Of a DNA stretch of 64,000 nucleotides, positions 20,594 to 34,200 are shown piece after piece. This DNA comes from Theobroma cacao (taxonomy: Eukaryota > Streptophyta > Magnoliopsida > Malvales > Malvaceae), in assembly GCF_000208745.1 (NCBI RefSeq), contig NC_030855.1:650465-714464 (forward strand). The letters run 5' to 3'. The position numbers and the translations under genes are program-made. Each line of letters opens with the position of its first letter. Within the stretch, counting starts at the first letter, position 1. Below the pieces are notes generated by a model. That model was not told the origin of the DNA and ran no database searches. It worked only from the letters and a program-made list of their open reading frames with translations.

Positions 20594-23500
20594 AAATTAA
20601 AATATTATTAAATTTATTTTATTTTGTTTTGATTCAGTTATATTTAATTTGAGAATTATTTTCTAAGTTTAGAAATTTATTTTGAAAAAATTATATTCAA
20701 TCTGAACGAAAAAATGATTTTATTCGTAGGTGTGAGTAAACGGTCGATTCAGTTAATTTGGTTATAAAATTTTTAAAGTTGAATTAACTGAATTAAGATT
20801 TTTTATTAATCACATGAATTGAACTATATGGTATAATCGATTAATTAATTTGGTTAATTTATTTAATTAATCAAAATCTCTTAATCTTGAGCGTCTTTAA
20901 TAAACTCAAGCTTTTTTTATCTAATTTTTACATTTTGTTGGTATGAATAGAAAGTGATCTTAATTTGCACAAGTGAATTCAGTTACAAAATTTCTTAAAA
21001 TTGAATTAATTTAATAAAAATTTTGATTAATGGAATCAACTAAACTATAACATATTGGAATTACATAATTAATTTAACTTCAGTTTTAATCAAATAATGC
21101 CCTGCATTATTGATAGGTAAATCTTTTGAAATTTTACAATTAACAAAAAATAGATTTTGCAATTAAATTTAACATTTATTTTACCATTTATTTATATAAT
21201 TAATATCAAGGTAGCAATAATTTGAAGACATGTTCACATTTAGGATCATACATTGCATTGCATTCAAATTAAATATAAAAAGAATGAAAATTAATAAAAT
21301 AATAAAAAATCAAATAAGTCTCTCAAAGGGCGTGAAGGGCCAATCATTTGGTGCCATTTGTCGAAAAAAAAGAGGCAAAATAAAGTAACTTAATAAAGAC
21401 ATTTGCCAAGGCGCGACGAATGCGGGGACTCACTACGGACTTGCCAACATGTCAGCGTCCTAGTGATTTGGGTCCCACATGTTGTGGACCCCAGTCCCGA
21501 CTCTTCTCCTTCCTCTATATTTTCTGCACAACAACGACATGAACTCCCCCGGACTGAACCAATCTATCACCTTTCTTTCTTTTTATTTTTTTCCTTTTTT
21601 TATTTTTTACATTAATACCCTTCTTTATAAAGTTTTCGTTGGGTAAATTCTGTGAGCGGTACCTGACTTTTAGGTTGATTACATTTTGGTCCCTAAGTCC
21701 TTTGAATGGGTTTATTGACTTCTTCAATTGGTCAAACTCTTATTGAATTAGATACCAATATCATCATTTTCATTAATTTGACATGTGTGTCATTCCATGT
21801 CATCTTTGTTTTATTTTATTTTTACATTATCAGTCATTGTATAATTGATTTTTTTGTTAAAATTTTTTAATATCGAGTTTTATCATTTAAAATGTTGCAA
21901 TTAGTTAAATTTCACAAAATTTATATATGTAAAACTACTTCATTCAAAGTTTTTACAAGATTTCTTTCATACTTTTATTAATGATAAATATAAAACAGTA
22001 AGAAGTCAAATTGAAATTTTTTAACTCCATAAAAGTTAAAATATAACAAGGTTACTGGAATGGGATGATAAGTCAAGTCCTTGGGTTAGCTTGTTCTAGT
22101 TCGACATAAGATGACCAAAGCACTTATTTGATGCCTATCTAGCTCTTCGAGACTAAAATGTGAAGTCGAATCTAACAAATTGTTGAGCAAACCCTTCAAG
22201 CCATCAAATAATAAATAAAATGAGAGAAAAAGAAAGAAAGAAACGTAACTCGATCTCGCTTGATGAACCTTAGTTAAAGATCTAGCCTTATCTTGTCCAT
22301 TCAACTCGGACCCGTATTACTCATTGGCAAAGATGGGAAGCAAAGTGAAAGTTAAAAGAGTAAATTGTTTGTTTAAGAAAATAGATCATATGTAATATTA
22401 ATGCTTAGATAAAAAAAATTAAAGAGAATCAAGTTGATAATGAGGTTTAAAACTTAAAAATTAACAACTTTATTGTATGAATTTACAAATTTTGTAGAAG
22501 AGGGGCCAAAACAGGATTTTACCCTTTGTTGTGTATAACAAAAGGGTGCAATTCATTAGCTTTGCAATACCTCAAAGTCAATATTACCTTATTTTTAAGA
22601 CATTCCATTGACAGAACTATGATTAGAAAAGATTACTTATTGATTTCCATTATTAAAGAAAATAAGTAAAAATATTTATAATTCTACTAATGAATCGACT
22701 AATAAATTTATTGAGAATAGAAATATTTCAAAATTTATGAATGAATTAACTTATAAACTATTAAAAAATTATATTTTTCGTATATATATAATTATTAAAA
22801 TTTATTGTAATTATTTTGTTTTCATTGTATATTATCTTCCTATATTTAATAATAAAAGAAAAAAATAGTGGCAAGAAGATGGAAAATAGAAAAAAAATGA
22901 AAAGGGAGAGAAGAATGGTACTAAATTACTAATGAAAATGTGGTAACATTGGACTAGCTCTGGGAGACAACACGACGCGGACATAAAAGTGTCTTCGAAC
23001 TGGGAATGGTCCGAATGGGACCCACTACCAACTGTACCCCCATAGGCGGCTGCCACGTAACAACATTTTTGAAATCGCAACCAACTAAATTCACCTACTT
23101 TTTTTAGAAATTATAAGCCGCTCGGCCGCTTACCGAAATGTTGCTGTCGGCAGGGAGCCTTAAGGCTGTCTTTGTCCCATTTTTTTAATATTAAGAAAGT
23201 AATTTATAAAAAAACATGTAACATACATTTCTTATCTATTAGTTTGAAAAAGTAACTTTTTATCTTTATGAGATTCGGTTAAAAATATATTTATCTTTTC
23301 GTAAATTATCAAATTAACTTTTTAAAAAAGATAATTATTTTTTTTTTTACTGTTCTATTATCTTGGTTATCTTGTCTATGATGTAACTGTTGGCATTGAC
23401 TATATCTTATATTTAGCATAAGGGGTGGTTAAAAGGAAATCATACAAGATTTTTGTATTCCTAATAAAGCAGTCGTCACCACTTTGTCTTCTTCACTAAT

Positions 23501-26500
23501 ACTTGTTGTTATATATTTGGTGTTATGATTGATGCGAATAACTTTTTAAAATGTTCAATCAGTTCCTTATAGGGTACTACTTTCTATTGTCTAATTTTGG
23601 TATAAATATGAATTTGTAGCAATTTTTTGATAAATAATAAAATGAATCGATTTGATTGAGAAAAAAAAATTTCTCCATTTGATTTGTTTTTGCTTTTTTT
23701 TATTTTTATTTTTTAGGTCTAGACCCTTTTGCTTTTCATTACAAAAATTATGAGATTTAATTGGTTATAAATACTTTTGTTTTATGCACATTCTTATCTA
23801 AAGTAACTTAATTTTTAATTTACTTTTCACTGTTTTTTTTTTTTGTTTACCAAATTTGAAAAAGGAAACAGAAGTGGGACACTCAACCATAAGTTTTAGA
23901 TTGAGGGGAAAAGAAAAAGGGAAAATGAAGTAGCTTTCAAGTTGTTAGCAAAGGGGACCAATACATTGCTTTGCATTGTCATGTAACCAAATTAATGCTT
24001 CTTAATATATCACACTACATATTTAGGTAATGCCAACCCAATTCTTGTACCTCACTTGAATATTACTCTTTGTGTTTCAAATTAAATGTTCTTTTTTTTT
24101 AATATATATATTTAGTTCATTTCATTTACATTTTTTTGAATATTTATATATTTAAAAAATATTATATACACTAAAATCAAAAACACCTTTCATAATTCCA
24201 GTCTCATGTTAAACATAAATATGCAAGAAAAAGTAGAGAAAATATTATATTACAAATAAATCATATAACAATTATTGTGAAAAAATAAAAAGAGCTACAT
24301 CCGTAAATCGATCCAAATAGAAACTAAAAAATAAAATTGAAAAGAAAAAAAAAAGCTTGTGTTTTTTAAAAGTTACATATTTTATATAGATCCCTTTAAA
24401 TTTATTTGATCTTTTCTAAATGGAAAGAAATTTGACTTTCTCTTGATCATGTCACAACTAGTTAAGCATAGTCCGGTAAGAGTTGCCAAAAACAATTTAC
24501 TTTAACAAATCTAAAAAGGTTCTCTTAACACTAAACGGGGTACGTTTATATTTAGTCCTCTATCAGTATATAGATTTCATATATTTTTAGCAAATTAAAT
24601 ATTATCACCTTACTAATAAATAAATTTAAAATTTAAAAATCTTAAAAAATAAACGCTCATAATTTTAAAAAATATTTATTTTAAAAAAATTATACACATT
24701 TAATTCACCGATACTATATACATGACAATGTATTGAAGATAAATTTTTAAAAAATTAAAAATTTTGTCGTTTTATGCACCTAATTAAATAAAAATAATAA
24801 AGTGCCTAAGTCCCCACTTAACTCTCAAGTCACCTTTAAAAATTAAAGAATTCCGGCCAATTGATGGTTTTGTACACATATCCAAACGACCTTAGAGCCA
24901 AGGCAATTAATTAATTAATTAACTAATTATACACATTAATTATTATTGTAGGCATTTTAAATGGATATTGCTAGTCAAATCAATTAACTCTTTTTGGAAT
25001 AAAAAGGGAACCAAAGAAAAATTTTTTAAAATAAAAACCCAATAAGAGTTTCATTACAAATATAAGTGTAATCCAAGTCTCCTCCCCATTTTCCAACCTA
25101 TAATAACTAATAATGTTAAACCTAGCTACTCCCCTTTGCTTAATTGAGAAGGTAATTGGCTTTCCATCAAACAAGAAACAAACCAACCCCAACTTAATTT
25201 AATTTTTTTGTCCATCAATTACTTAGCATTTAATTTAATTTAAAACCGATTAATCTCGACATATTTATTTTATGTAAAATTAAAATTATGCATTTTGTTT
25301 GGGTTTATATCCAAATACGGGTTTTTTGTTTATAATTTTTTTCTTTATTATTCTTATTATTTTAATCAAAGGGATTGTGAAGTTGAGATTCGATTAGAAC
25401 TTAAATCTAGATCTTGTACTTGGAGTTGGCATTAAGTCAATGTCATCTAATTGTAGTTATACGTAGACATTTTGTTTTATATAATTTATAAAGTACAGTT
25501 CATTAATTTATTTTTTGAGGTGAGTGAGCTTTTCTTTGGTTTTATTCTATAAAATAATCTCTACTAGTCTTTGATATTAAATAAAAACAGGAACTACTTA
25601 TATTCACACAATAAAATTATTATTACATGTGAAATTCATGAGGAATAAACAATATTGTATAGCGAGATAAGATTTAGATAGAAATTTTAAGTTGGCGTCG
25701 TATTGGTATTTTTTGTAAAATTAAAAAATAGAAGTAATATTTTTATGTTAAATTTATTTGAATAATTAATTACATAATTTATTGAGGATTGAAATTCAAA
25801 TAAATCTTAAACTAATTCATCATTATATCATACAACCATGACTTTGAAAGTTGAAATATAAAGTAAAATATGAAATTAGCACTTAAATATTTTGTTTAAT
25901 GATAAGTGTATTGTTTTTTTTCCTATCAAAATTTGGTTTCAAACTCGACCCCTCAATATTAAAAAAATTAAAATTAAATATAATTATGATTTCCATACAT
26001 TATATCATGAAGACAAGTATATAACGTATAAAATAAGTAAACATTTTAAATATATTATTGAATCTTATTTTATCTTATTTAATCAAAATATTAGTTTTAT
26101 GCTACTCATTTTCGACTTTCATTTCTTTTGTTTTTTTGGAATTAAAAACATATTGCGATATAAAAAATAAAATAATTAATTTTCTTTAGAAATACAAATA
26201 GAATTAAAATCAATTTCGAAGTTTACGTTATAATGAATTATCATTCATTATTATTATTTTATTTATTATCATAAAATTAATATTTGATTGTTATGTTTTT
26301 TATTTAAAAATTTGTATATAATTTTACCAATTATAAATAATTTAGAACAAATAAAAGAAATATTGAGAAGAAGAAAAAAAAATGGGGGCTTATTGAGCAT
26401 GTTGAGAGAATGTCAAACAAAAATCCTACATGGAGGTGGTCTCATATCATTGTCAAATTAATGAGGCCTCACCTCCCCTCTCTGTTTGATTCCTCAGATA

Positions 26501-29458
26501 CCTTATCCTTAAGAGCTGTCTCCTATTGTGGACCACCTTTTTATTTGTTGTGATGTATAGTATATTACTAATTATGTAACAAATTTGAGTAGAAATAAGT
26601 AAAGTTTGGTGAAAGATACTAAGAATATATTCGATGTGTTGTTAGTGCATAAATTTCATACATTATCAATGAATTATATATTGCAATCTCGTTAATAAAT
26701 AAAATTACAAATTCAAACTCTTAAAAATAAATAATTTTTGAACATTTATGAAATGACATTTTACCATTAAATGATAACGAATAGATACTACATACACTGA
26801 TAGTGCAGTAAATATACACAGCCACCATAAACGTTTAATTTAATGTTACATTAATTGCAACTAAGCATGATCCTCATTGGAAATATTAATTATTTTTTGA
26901 TACAAATAATTAGGGTGTGTGGTGTGGCTAGTTGTCTTAATCTTGATTAGGGGGCTATACATGGAATAGGTAATATGCTATATTCATCTTTGATTTTTCC
27001 TCTTTTTGTTGGAAGTGTCTCATTGCTTTACCTAACTTGGTATTGACTTGTATTCTATAGCCAAGAGGGAAGGCCCCATGTTAGCCTTAGGAATCAATCA
27101 ATGAAACTTCACATGGGTTTGACTATTCCAAGTTCTACTCATAACCAAAGGAGGATTAAGATTTAACAAAAACAATTTAGTTTACTTAGAAATTGCCTCT
27201 GAAAAGAATTTCCACTTGCTCAGAACAAGTACAGAAGGAATAGAAGGGGGTTGTCAATATAGTTTATTTCCACTTGGGAATGAGAGATAATGATGATCAA
27301 ATATTCTTCCATACCTCCAATGGTCAATGAGGCATATTTTTCAATTGAAAATTCTGCTTCATGGGTTGTTTCTTCTTTCATATTTTGTCTTCATTGTCGA
27401 AATGGTAAGAAAGAAAGTTGTTAAATTTAGAGTATTTTAAACATATAAATATAATAAGGGTTATTTTATTTATTGTTAATTAATTTTAATTTAAATGTAT
27501 GTATTAAAAAATATAACATGGTATAAGAGCAGTTACTACCCATGTTTGTTAGTCTTGTCGTAATTTATGCTACATGATAAGTTCATGTTCTTCACATGTA
27601 AAAAGAATATAAAAATGATGATTGAATTAGATATATCTTAAACATATAAATATAGTAAAACTTACTCCATCTGTATTAAAATCGTCGATAAACATTGGTA
27701 TTGTTGCATAATTTAGTTATAATTAATTCTTTCATGCTCTCTATTTTCTTTGATTATGAAATTACTATAATAGAAATGGGTTGTAGAAACTCAAATCGAG
27801 GTCCAAAACCAGCCAGTTTTTGTTTAGAGTATTGAAAATTAGTAAGAAAAAGAAGGTAAGGAAAAAGGAAATTGTGGGTTTTTACAAGGTTAGGTTGGTG
27901 ATGAAGCAGAAACATTTAAAGTTGGATTGGGACTGAATTTGAGTCCAAATGGGGTGCTGGACTTTCCCCAAACTTTGAATTCATTTCTCTCATGTCACCA
28001 TGTCTTCACCCTTATGAAAAGTTTGGCAGATTATGAAGCCAAGGCCATTGTTTACCTCTTCTTTCTGTTCTCGCCTTCCAATCTTATCCTAAAGTTGGAG
28101 AAAATTTTAAGTATTAATTGTTGTCATATCATTTAGAAAAATATTTATTTTGAAAGACTAACTCATGCCTAATTAGTCATGATTATATTATGGTGGAGTC
28201 GAACAATTCAAAGGGTTGATTTTTGAATTCTTTATTCCTTCAACTTATTCATAAGAAAATATAATTTTTGACTAATGGAGAAGAAATATGAATGATAATG
28301 GATTTCTTTTAAACGGGTATTGTAAGTATATAACTGTATTATATAAAATATGAGTATTTTATATTCGGATTTGAGATGAATTTGAAAGCAAATTTAAGAA
28401 GGACGGAGAAAGGAATAGGACTTGAAAGAAAAAACAAAAACTTTAAATTTGACTTGTTTGAAGGGCCATGGTTGCTTAGCCGCCTCGAACTTTGTTGGCT
28501 TCTCCGTTGCGGCCTTGGGCCAGAGATTATTCCCCCACACCCGACCAATAAGTCATGTAATTGTCACCATGTCATGTTCGTAATCCTAGAGGAATTGGCT
28601 TCTTTTGTTTTCATTGATCACCTATTTTAATAATAATAATAATTTGATATAAATAATACAAATAATTTGGTGCAAGATATTAACTATTCAATTAATCGTG
28701 AAATTTTGATCTAACTGGTTACTAGATTTTGGTCTAATTGGTTACTAGACCTTGACCTACACATCAAGCTTGCGAGCTTGATTTGGTCCGACCATCATTC
28801 AGGTGATTTTTAAGTCGTGCGATATTAAATTTATTGGTTGACATCAAATGTGACAAAAATTTATTAGGTTAAACTCAAATATACATTTTATTATGGTTTT
28901 GTGAATTGGATTGGTCGATTCGGTTTGGTTTTCGAATTGATCCAAATTTATTAATGTTACCGGCTCAATGCATTTGAGCCCAATTTATTTTATTTTGATG
29001 GGCTCCGGCCTAGAGGATGGTAGGTGCATTGGGCTCGAAAGCAGATGGGCCACATCTTGTGTAATTTTTATTATAATCTAAAATATATTGAAAATTAAAA
29101 ATTCAATTAATTAGCTTTTAGGGTTTTTCCAATCTCATAATCAAAATCAATCCATTGATTAAGTAAGTTGAATCAATAAACCAAGAACACAACTCTTACT
29201 TGAACAAATTTAACCCTTTGATCAAATTCAGTAAAGTAATGTGCTTTTTTATATCAATTTCTAACAACATTAACAATTAACAATAGCAAATTAACAGTAA
29301 AGTGATGCAGAAAAACAAAAACATTAGAGAAGAGCTGATGAACAAGGCCAAAAACACCAGAGAGTATGAACTAGATACTAAACATAGAACATAGAAAACT
29401 ATACAGATACATATACATATATATATATATATCCAGGGCAACATTAATCTTGGGAGGA
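20594..29458. other. AT-rich gene desert
   Basis: Nearly 9 kb with no supported gene. Most is very AT-rich. Degenerate GAATTAACTGAATTAA / TCGATTAATTAATTTGG words at 20740-21090 resemble words at 28905-28940 and 63300-63520 and look like an old dispersed repeat. Islands of more normal base composition occur at about 21400-21560, 22940-23170, 26370-26530, 27890-28080 and 28460-28560; none has a convincing coding frame, transposase or reverse-transcriptase motif. Confidence 0.5.
29411..29432. repeat. (AT)n microsatellite
   Basis: An AT run just past the stop codon of the minus-strand gene, in its 3' UTR. Confidence 0.85.
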
Positions 29459-30067
29459 TTACATATCAATGTGATTAATTAATTCAGAGAGATCAATGAG
29501 CAGGTTATTGACATCTCGAAGAGCAGCATTAATCTTGGTAAGTTCCTCCTTGCCGGCTTGGTTCATAAGTTTAGACATCTCAATCAATGTGTGACTGAGA
29601 TCTCCAAGTCTAACATTAATCTTCACAATATCTTCATTAGGGGGGCCTTGCTTCATTAGCCTAGAGGTTCCAATCTGGGTAATTAATTTAGAGATATGAT
29701 TCATTGTATGAATCATATCTCGATGAGAAAGAACAGCACTGACCTCCGCAAGGTGAGTAAGGGTACCGTTAATCTCCGAGAGATGGTGATGATGGAAGAC
29801 TTTCTCCAATAGCTCTTCGGACTTGTTGAAATGGTCTAAGTTATTTCCAACAACAGACTTTTCCATGTAAGAGATGGGATCAAAGTAGGACAAGGGTGGC
29901 ACAGAACCGGGAGGTGAGTCTTCGGGAGAAGGTGGGAGAGGTTTGGGATTGAGGGGTGAGTCGGAAGAAGAACGGCGGACAAGCCGGAACAGAGGAGGAA
30001 CATACCTTGGCAACGACGACGTAGAAATCGCCGACACATTGAAAAAACCCATTACTCTACGAGCCAT
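29459..30067 (-). CDS. Unrecognised protein with internal helical repeats, probable organelle presequence
   Basis: An intronless 202-residue frame from ATG (MARRVMGFFNVSAISTSSLP) to TAA. Residues 1-36 are rich in Arg and Ser with no acidic residue, which fits a mitochondrial or plastid targeting peptide. Residues 40-62 are Pro-rich. The rest is predicted helical, with a repeated element: residues 98-115 (EINGTLTHLAEVSAVLSH), 149-166 (KINVRLGDLSHTLIEMSK) and 178-195 (KINAALRDVNNLLIDLSE). The pattern is [EK]-I-N-x3-L-x9-L or similar. I do not recognise the family. The DNA shows the same repeats, so internal duplication is likely. Telo-boxes lie upstream. The frame could in principle be chance, but its length, repeat structure and promoter favour a gene. 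Confidence 0.68.
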   Translation of the reverse strand: MARRVMGFFNVSAISTSSLPRYVPPLFRLVRRSSSDSPLNPKPLPPSPEDSPPGSVPPLSYFDPISYMEKSVVGNNLDHFNKSEELLEKVFHHHHLSEINGTLTHLAEVSAVLSHRDMIHTMNHISKLITQIGTSRLMKQGPPNEDIVKINVRLGDLSHTLIEMSKLMNQAGKEELTKINAALRDVNNLLIDLSELINHIDM

Positions 30068-30135
30068 CAACAAAACCTGGAATCAGAAACGAAAAGAAGA
30101 AAACCCACGAACTTGCCTGTTGAGAGGGTTTTGGG

Positions 30136-30249
30136 TTTTAGGGTTCAATGGTGGTTTAGGAGAGAAGGGTTTTAGGTTTTAGGGTTTGAACCCATTCATT
30201 CATATATTCACTCCTCTTAAGGCAAATTCTTGATTTGGGTTTTAGGGTT
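30136..30249 (-). promoter_or_regulatory. Telo-box cluster upstream of the repeat protein gene
   Basis: Three TTTTAGGGTT units (30136-30145, 30177-30187 and 30240-30249) plus near-matches such as GGGTTTTGGG. On the gene's strand these read AAACCCTAAAA. Telo-boxes are common near start sites of plant organelle and translation genes. This could instead be a short interstitial telomere-like tract. Confidence 0.55.
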
Positions 30250-31243
30250 CTTCTGTCTCAATTCCTTAACTTAAGATGTCTTAAATCTTTTCAAATCTTA
30301 TTCATAACCTAATCCAAATTTAGTAGTAATATCCATTCATAATTTTAAAATTATTTATTTGGTCAATACTTGCTATTAGAAAAAGTTAAATAAATTCATC
30401 AATTTTACAAAAATAAACTCAACATTCATAACTTGCTATTAAAATCAAACCAAAAAAATGAAAAAAAAATCAATAATATATTTGTTTCCTACATACAATT
30501 ACGAAATGTGATAGGATTGGCAAGTTTACACTAATTCAAATCCCAAGCACACCTAAATATTTTTACAGTAAATTTGCATGCAAAATTGATTAAATTCTCT
30601 TGGAAATATGTTAATAGGAACTTAGATAAATAATATAAAAAAAAAAGTAAATTTCCTTCGTTAAACCGTTTTATTTGGATATCCAACGAAAATCGAATAA
30701 TATATCTACAATTTCGAATAACGGGTATTTTAATCCTCGAGCTCGAACATTATAATTATCTAAAATCATATTAATATAATTTAGTCGGATCGGATACCCG
30801 AGTTGATTACCATTTTTATTTCATCCAAAGCTCCAAACCCTAATGTGGGTCACACCTCAAAAAAAAAGGGACCGTTGTGTTCCACGCCTTGTGCAGATGC
30901 TAATGTGACACAATTCAAATTTCAAAAGTTCAAAATGGAGAATAAAGAAAGCTGCCACTTTTCTCTCACATTGCTCTCTTGAAAACGGAGCTCTGGCTTT
31001 GATGACACAATCTACCAGTCTATTTCTAGTTCAAGAAGAATCCCAGGCCAGCTCCACCTCACACTTCAAATTTCAAATCCTCACTTCTCCTTTTTGGTTA
31101 GATTCATAGCTAATACTTACAAAGTTTTAGAACTTGAAAAAGGGTTCCATTTTGTTTTTTTTTTGGGTTCTTTTTCTCTGAGAAAAAGCCAAATGCTTTT
31201 GGCTTGAAGATTGTTGAAACTTCCTTTCCTTGTTTTCTACACG
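30250..31243. other. Divergent intergenic region
   Basis: This lies between the minus-strand repeat protein gene and the plus-strand CHUP1-like gene. It is AT-rich, with one further AAACCCTAA telo-box at 30835-30843. The CHUP1-like leader probably starts after ~30950. Confidence 0.45.
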
Positions 31244-34200
31244 ATGAGAGAAGAAAACCCATCAGAGAACAGAGCCAAAGCTTCAAAATTTGCTGATCAA
31301 AATCAAGCACCAAGGTCTCATAACACGAAAACTACTACCCATCAATCGAAACCCAAGTCTTCATGGGGTTCACACATTGTGAAGGGCTTCACAGCTGATA
31401 AGAAAACAAAGGTTCAAACCATCACGGTCCCAACCAAGAAAGAGACTATATCAAATTCTGATGCGGGAAACCAAAAGAACCCATCTTTGGCTTCTCATTC
31501 TAGAGTTAAAAGGTCACTCATTAGTGATTTAGCTTGCTCGGTTAATGCAAACCAAGTTCACCCTCAAGTGTACCAAACTCACCGGAGACAGTCCTCGGGT
31601 TCTCGTGATTTGTTCATTGAATTAGACCATGTTAGGAGCCTTCTTCAGGAATCGAAAGAAAGGGAGCTTAAGCTGCAAGCTGAGCTTGCAGAATGGAAAA
31701 CAAATGCTAAAGTTTTGGATCTTGAAAGGCAGCTGCAAAGAAGGAACAGTGAGGTAGATGATCTTTCACACAGAGTTGGGCTGTTGGAGTCCGAGAAGAC
31801 CAGCTTATGTGAGCAAGTGGCAACTTTGAGTTCCATTTTGGAAAGGAATGAGGACAATTTGGAAATTTCGAAGGAACCACAATCAATTAGGAATCTTGAA
31901 ATGGAAGTTGTGGAGTTGAGGAGGTTGAACAAGGAGTTGCAGCTGCAAAAGAGGAACCTTGCTTGCAAGCTTTCATCTTTGGAGTCCGAGTTGGCTTCTC
32001 TTGCCAAAGCTAATGAGGTAGTTTCGTTAACTTTTAATTCCTCTGTTTGTTTGTTGAGGAATTGTTGCAACATAAAATTAAGAAAATATAAGATCAAAAA
32101 GATATCTTTATTGTCCTCTATAATTCAAGGCAATTAAGCATAGGATCAGTCAGTTTTTAGTCTACTGCAATATGCTCACTTGGTTCTCCTAATATTAATC
32201 TGTTTAGATAATTTTCATAATCCTTTCTCGTGTTTTGTGGTCGTCTTTATTTAATCCTTATATTACTTTATTGTAGTCTGTCTTGATTACTGCTATAATT
32301 TTGGAAGTATTTTGGTTTGTCTTGAGTGCTTTTGATTGTTTTGCTTTCTTCTGGAGTATTTAGGCTTTTGACCCCATTGTCTTGGTTTTGCTATGTTCTT
32401 GCTGTTCTCCATCTTGGTTTTATCAGAGTGATGTTGTTGCGAAAATTAAAGCTGAGGCGTCAATGTTAAGACACACCAATGAGAACCTGAGTAAACAAGT
32501 AGAAGGTCTACAAATGAGCCGCTTGAATGAGGTTGAGGAGCTTGCATACTTGAGGTGGGTTAATTCATGCTTACGGGATGAATTACGAAATTCATGCTCA
32601 ACAATGAATTTTGATAAAACGTTAAGTCCAGCTCAAAGCAAGGGTGAATATGTTGACACACCAAACTCTTTAAGCTGTAAGAGCCCAGAATACAGTAGTG
32701 TAATGAGATTAAGTTTAATTAAAAAGCTAAAAAAATGGCCTATTAGTAGCCAGGATTTTTCAAGTACAGAATGTGCAGCTAATCTTGTGGATAAGGATTG
32801 GGTTCATTTAGAGGAGGGGAGAAGTCCTGGAAGAAGACATTCTATAAGTGGATCGAAATGTTATGTAGAAGAGTTAATACCAAATAAGAGAAGGCAATCT
32901 GATGGTTTTATGTGTACAAAAGAAGTGGAAAGGGAAGCAGAGCCACTAAGTTCTCAAAAGTATGGTTCAGTTCAAAGAATGCGGTTCTTTGGAAATTGCC
33001 AAGAGACAAATAAGCCTGCAGCTTCCTTAGATGTTGAGAAAAGGGCTTTGCGGATTCCAAATCCTCCTCCCAGACCTTCCTGCTCAATTTCAAATGGACC
33101 TAAAGAGGAAAGTTCTACACAAATTCCACCTCCTCCACCACCACCACCTCCTCCCCCTCCAAAGTTTTCAGTGAGAAGTGGTGCAGGACTCGTTCAGCGA
33201 GCCCCACAAGTAGTTGAGTTTTATCATTCACTCATGAAGAGGGATTCTCGAAAGGATTCTACAAATGGAGGAATATGTGATGTGCCAGATGTTGCAAATG
33301 TCCGTAGCAGCATGATCGGTGAAATTGAGAACAGATCATCACATTTGCTTGCTGTAAGTGCTTGCCTACTAACTATCAGTTAAATCTTTTTATAAATGAG
33401 CTTGAATTTTCTTTACATAAATGATTTCAGCTCCAAGTTGCATTTTCTATTTATTTTCTGCTACATGGACAATATAGAGACCAAATGAAAACATAATATT
33501 CATATAACATGTGCATTTGAGTTTATGTTTTAGGAACTCATTTTGTTTAAAACTCTTTTATTGACATAAAATTGTATTTAAATTGTTTACTGTATCAAAC
33601 TTGGTTGTTCAGCTACTCCAGGTTCTAACCACGACTTATAATCATTCCTTATGTAGATAAAGGCAGATGTCGAAACTCAAGGAGAATTTGTGAATTCGTT
33701 GATAAGAGAAGTCAATAATGCTGTTTATCAGAACATTGAAGATGTAGTGGCATTTGTGAAGTGGCTTGATGATGAACTTTGCTATCTGGTATGTTGCTAA
33801 TTGTTAAGGAGAAAAGAACTTAGTAATATTACAATTTGCTTGCATTTCCTAATCATTGTATCTGTTATGCTTAAAGAGATCTACTGCATGAGAAATATCA
33901 CTGAAATGATGGAAAGATATCTGTGTCTTGAAATGAGTTGGCATGCGTGCTGTATGGCTTTTTCTAAAAGAAAAAAAAAAATCTTTTGAAGGTTGATGAA
34001 AGGGCGGTCTTAAAGCACTTTGCCTGGCCAGAGAAAAAAGCTGACACATTGCGAGAAGCAGCATTTGGGTATCGAGATCTCAAGAAATTGGAGTCTGAGG
34101 TCTTATACTACAAGGATGATTCCAGAATGCCTTGTGATATTGCCTTAAAGAAAATGGTTGCTTTGTCTGAGAAGTAAGAATCTAAAAAACTGTCCTTTGA

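Noticed and set aside
20594..29458. Search for an LTR retrotransposon or DNA transposon in the gene desert
   Set aside because: No long frames, no RT, integrase or transposase motifs, and no clear terminal repeats were seen. Only decayed AT-rich repeats can be claimed.
31645..32097. A 150-codon minus-strand open frame
   Set aside because: It mirrors the coiled-coil exon of the CHUP1-like gene and reads as a Ser/Leu-rich shadow.
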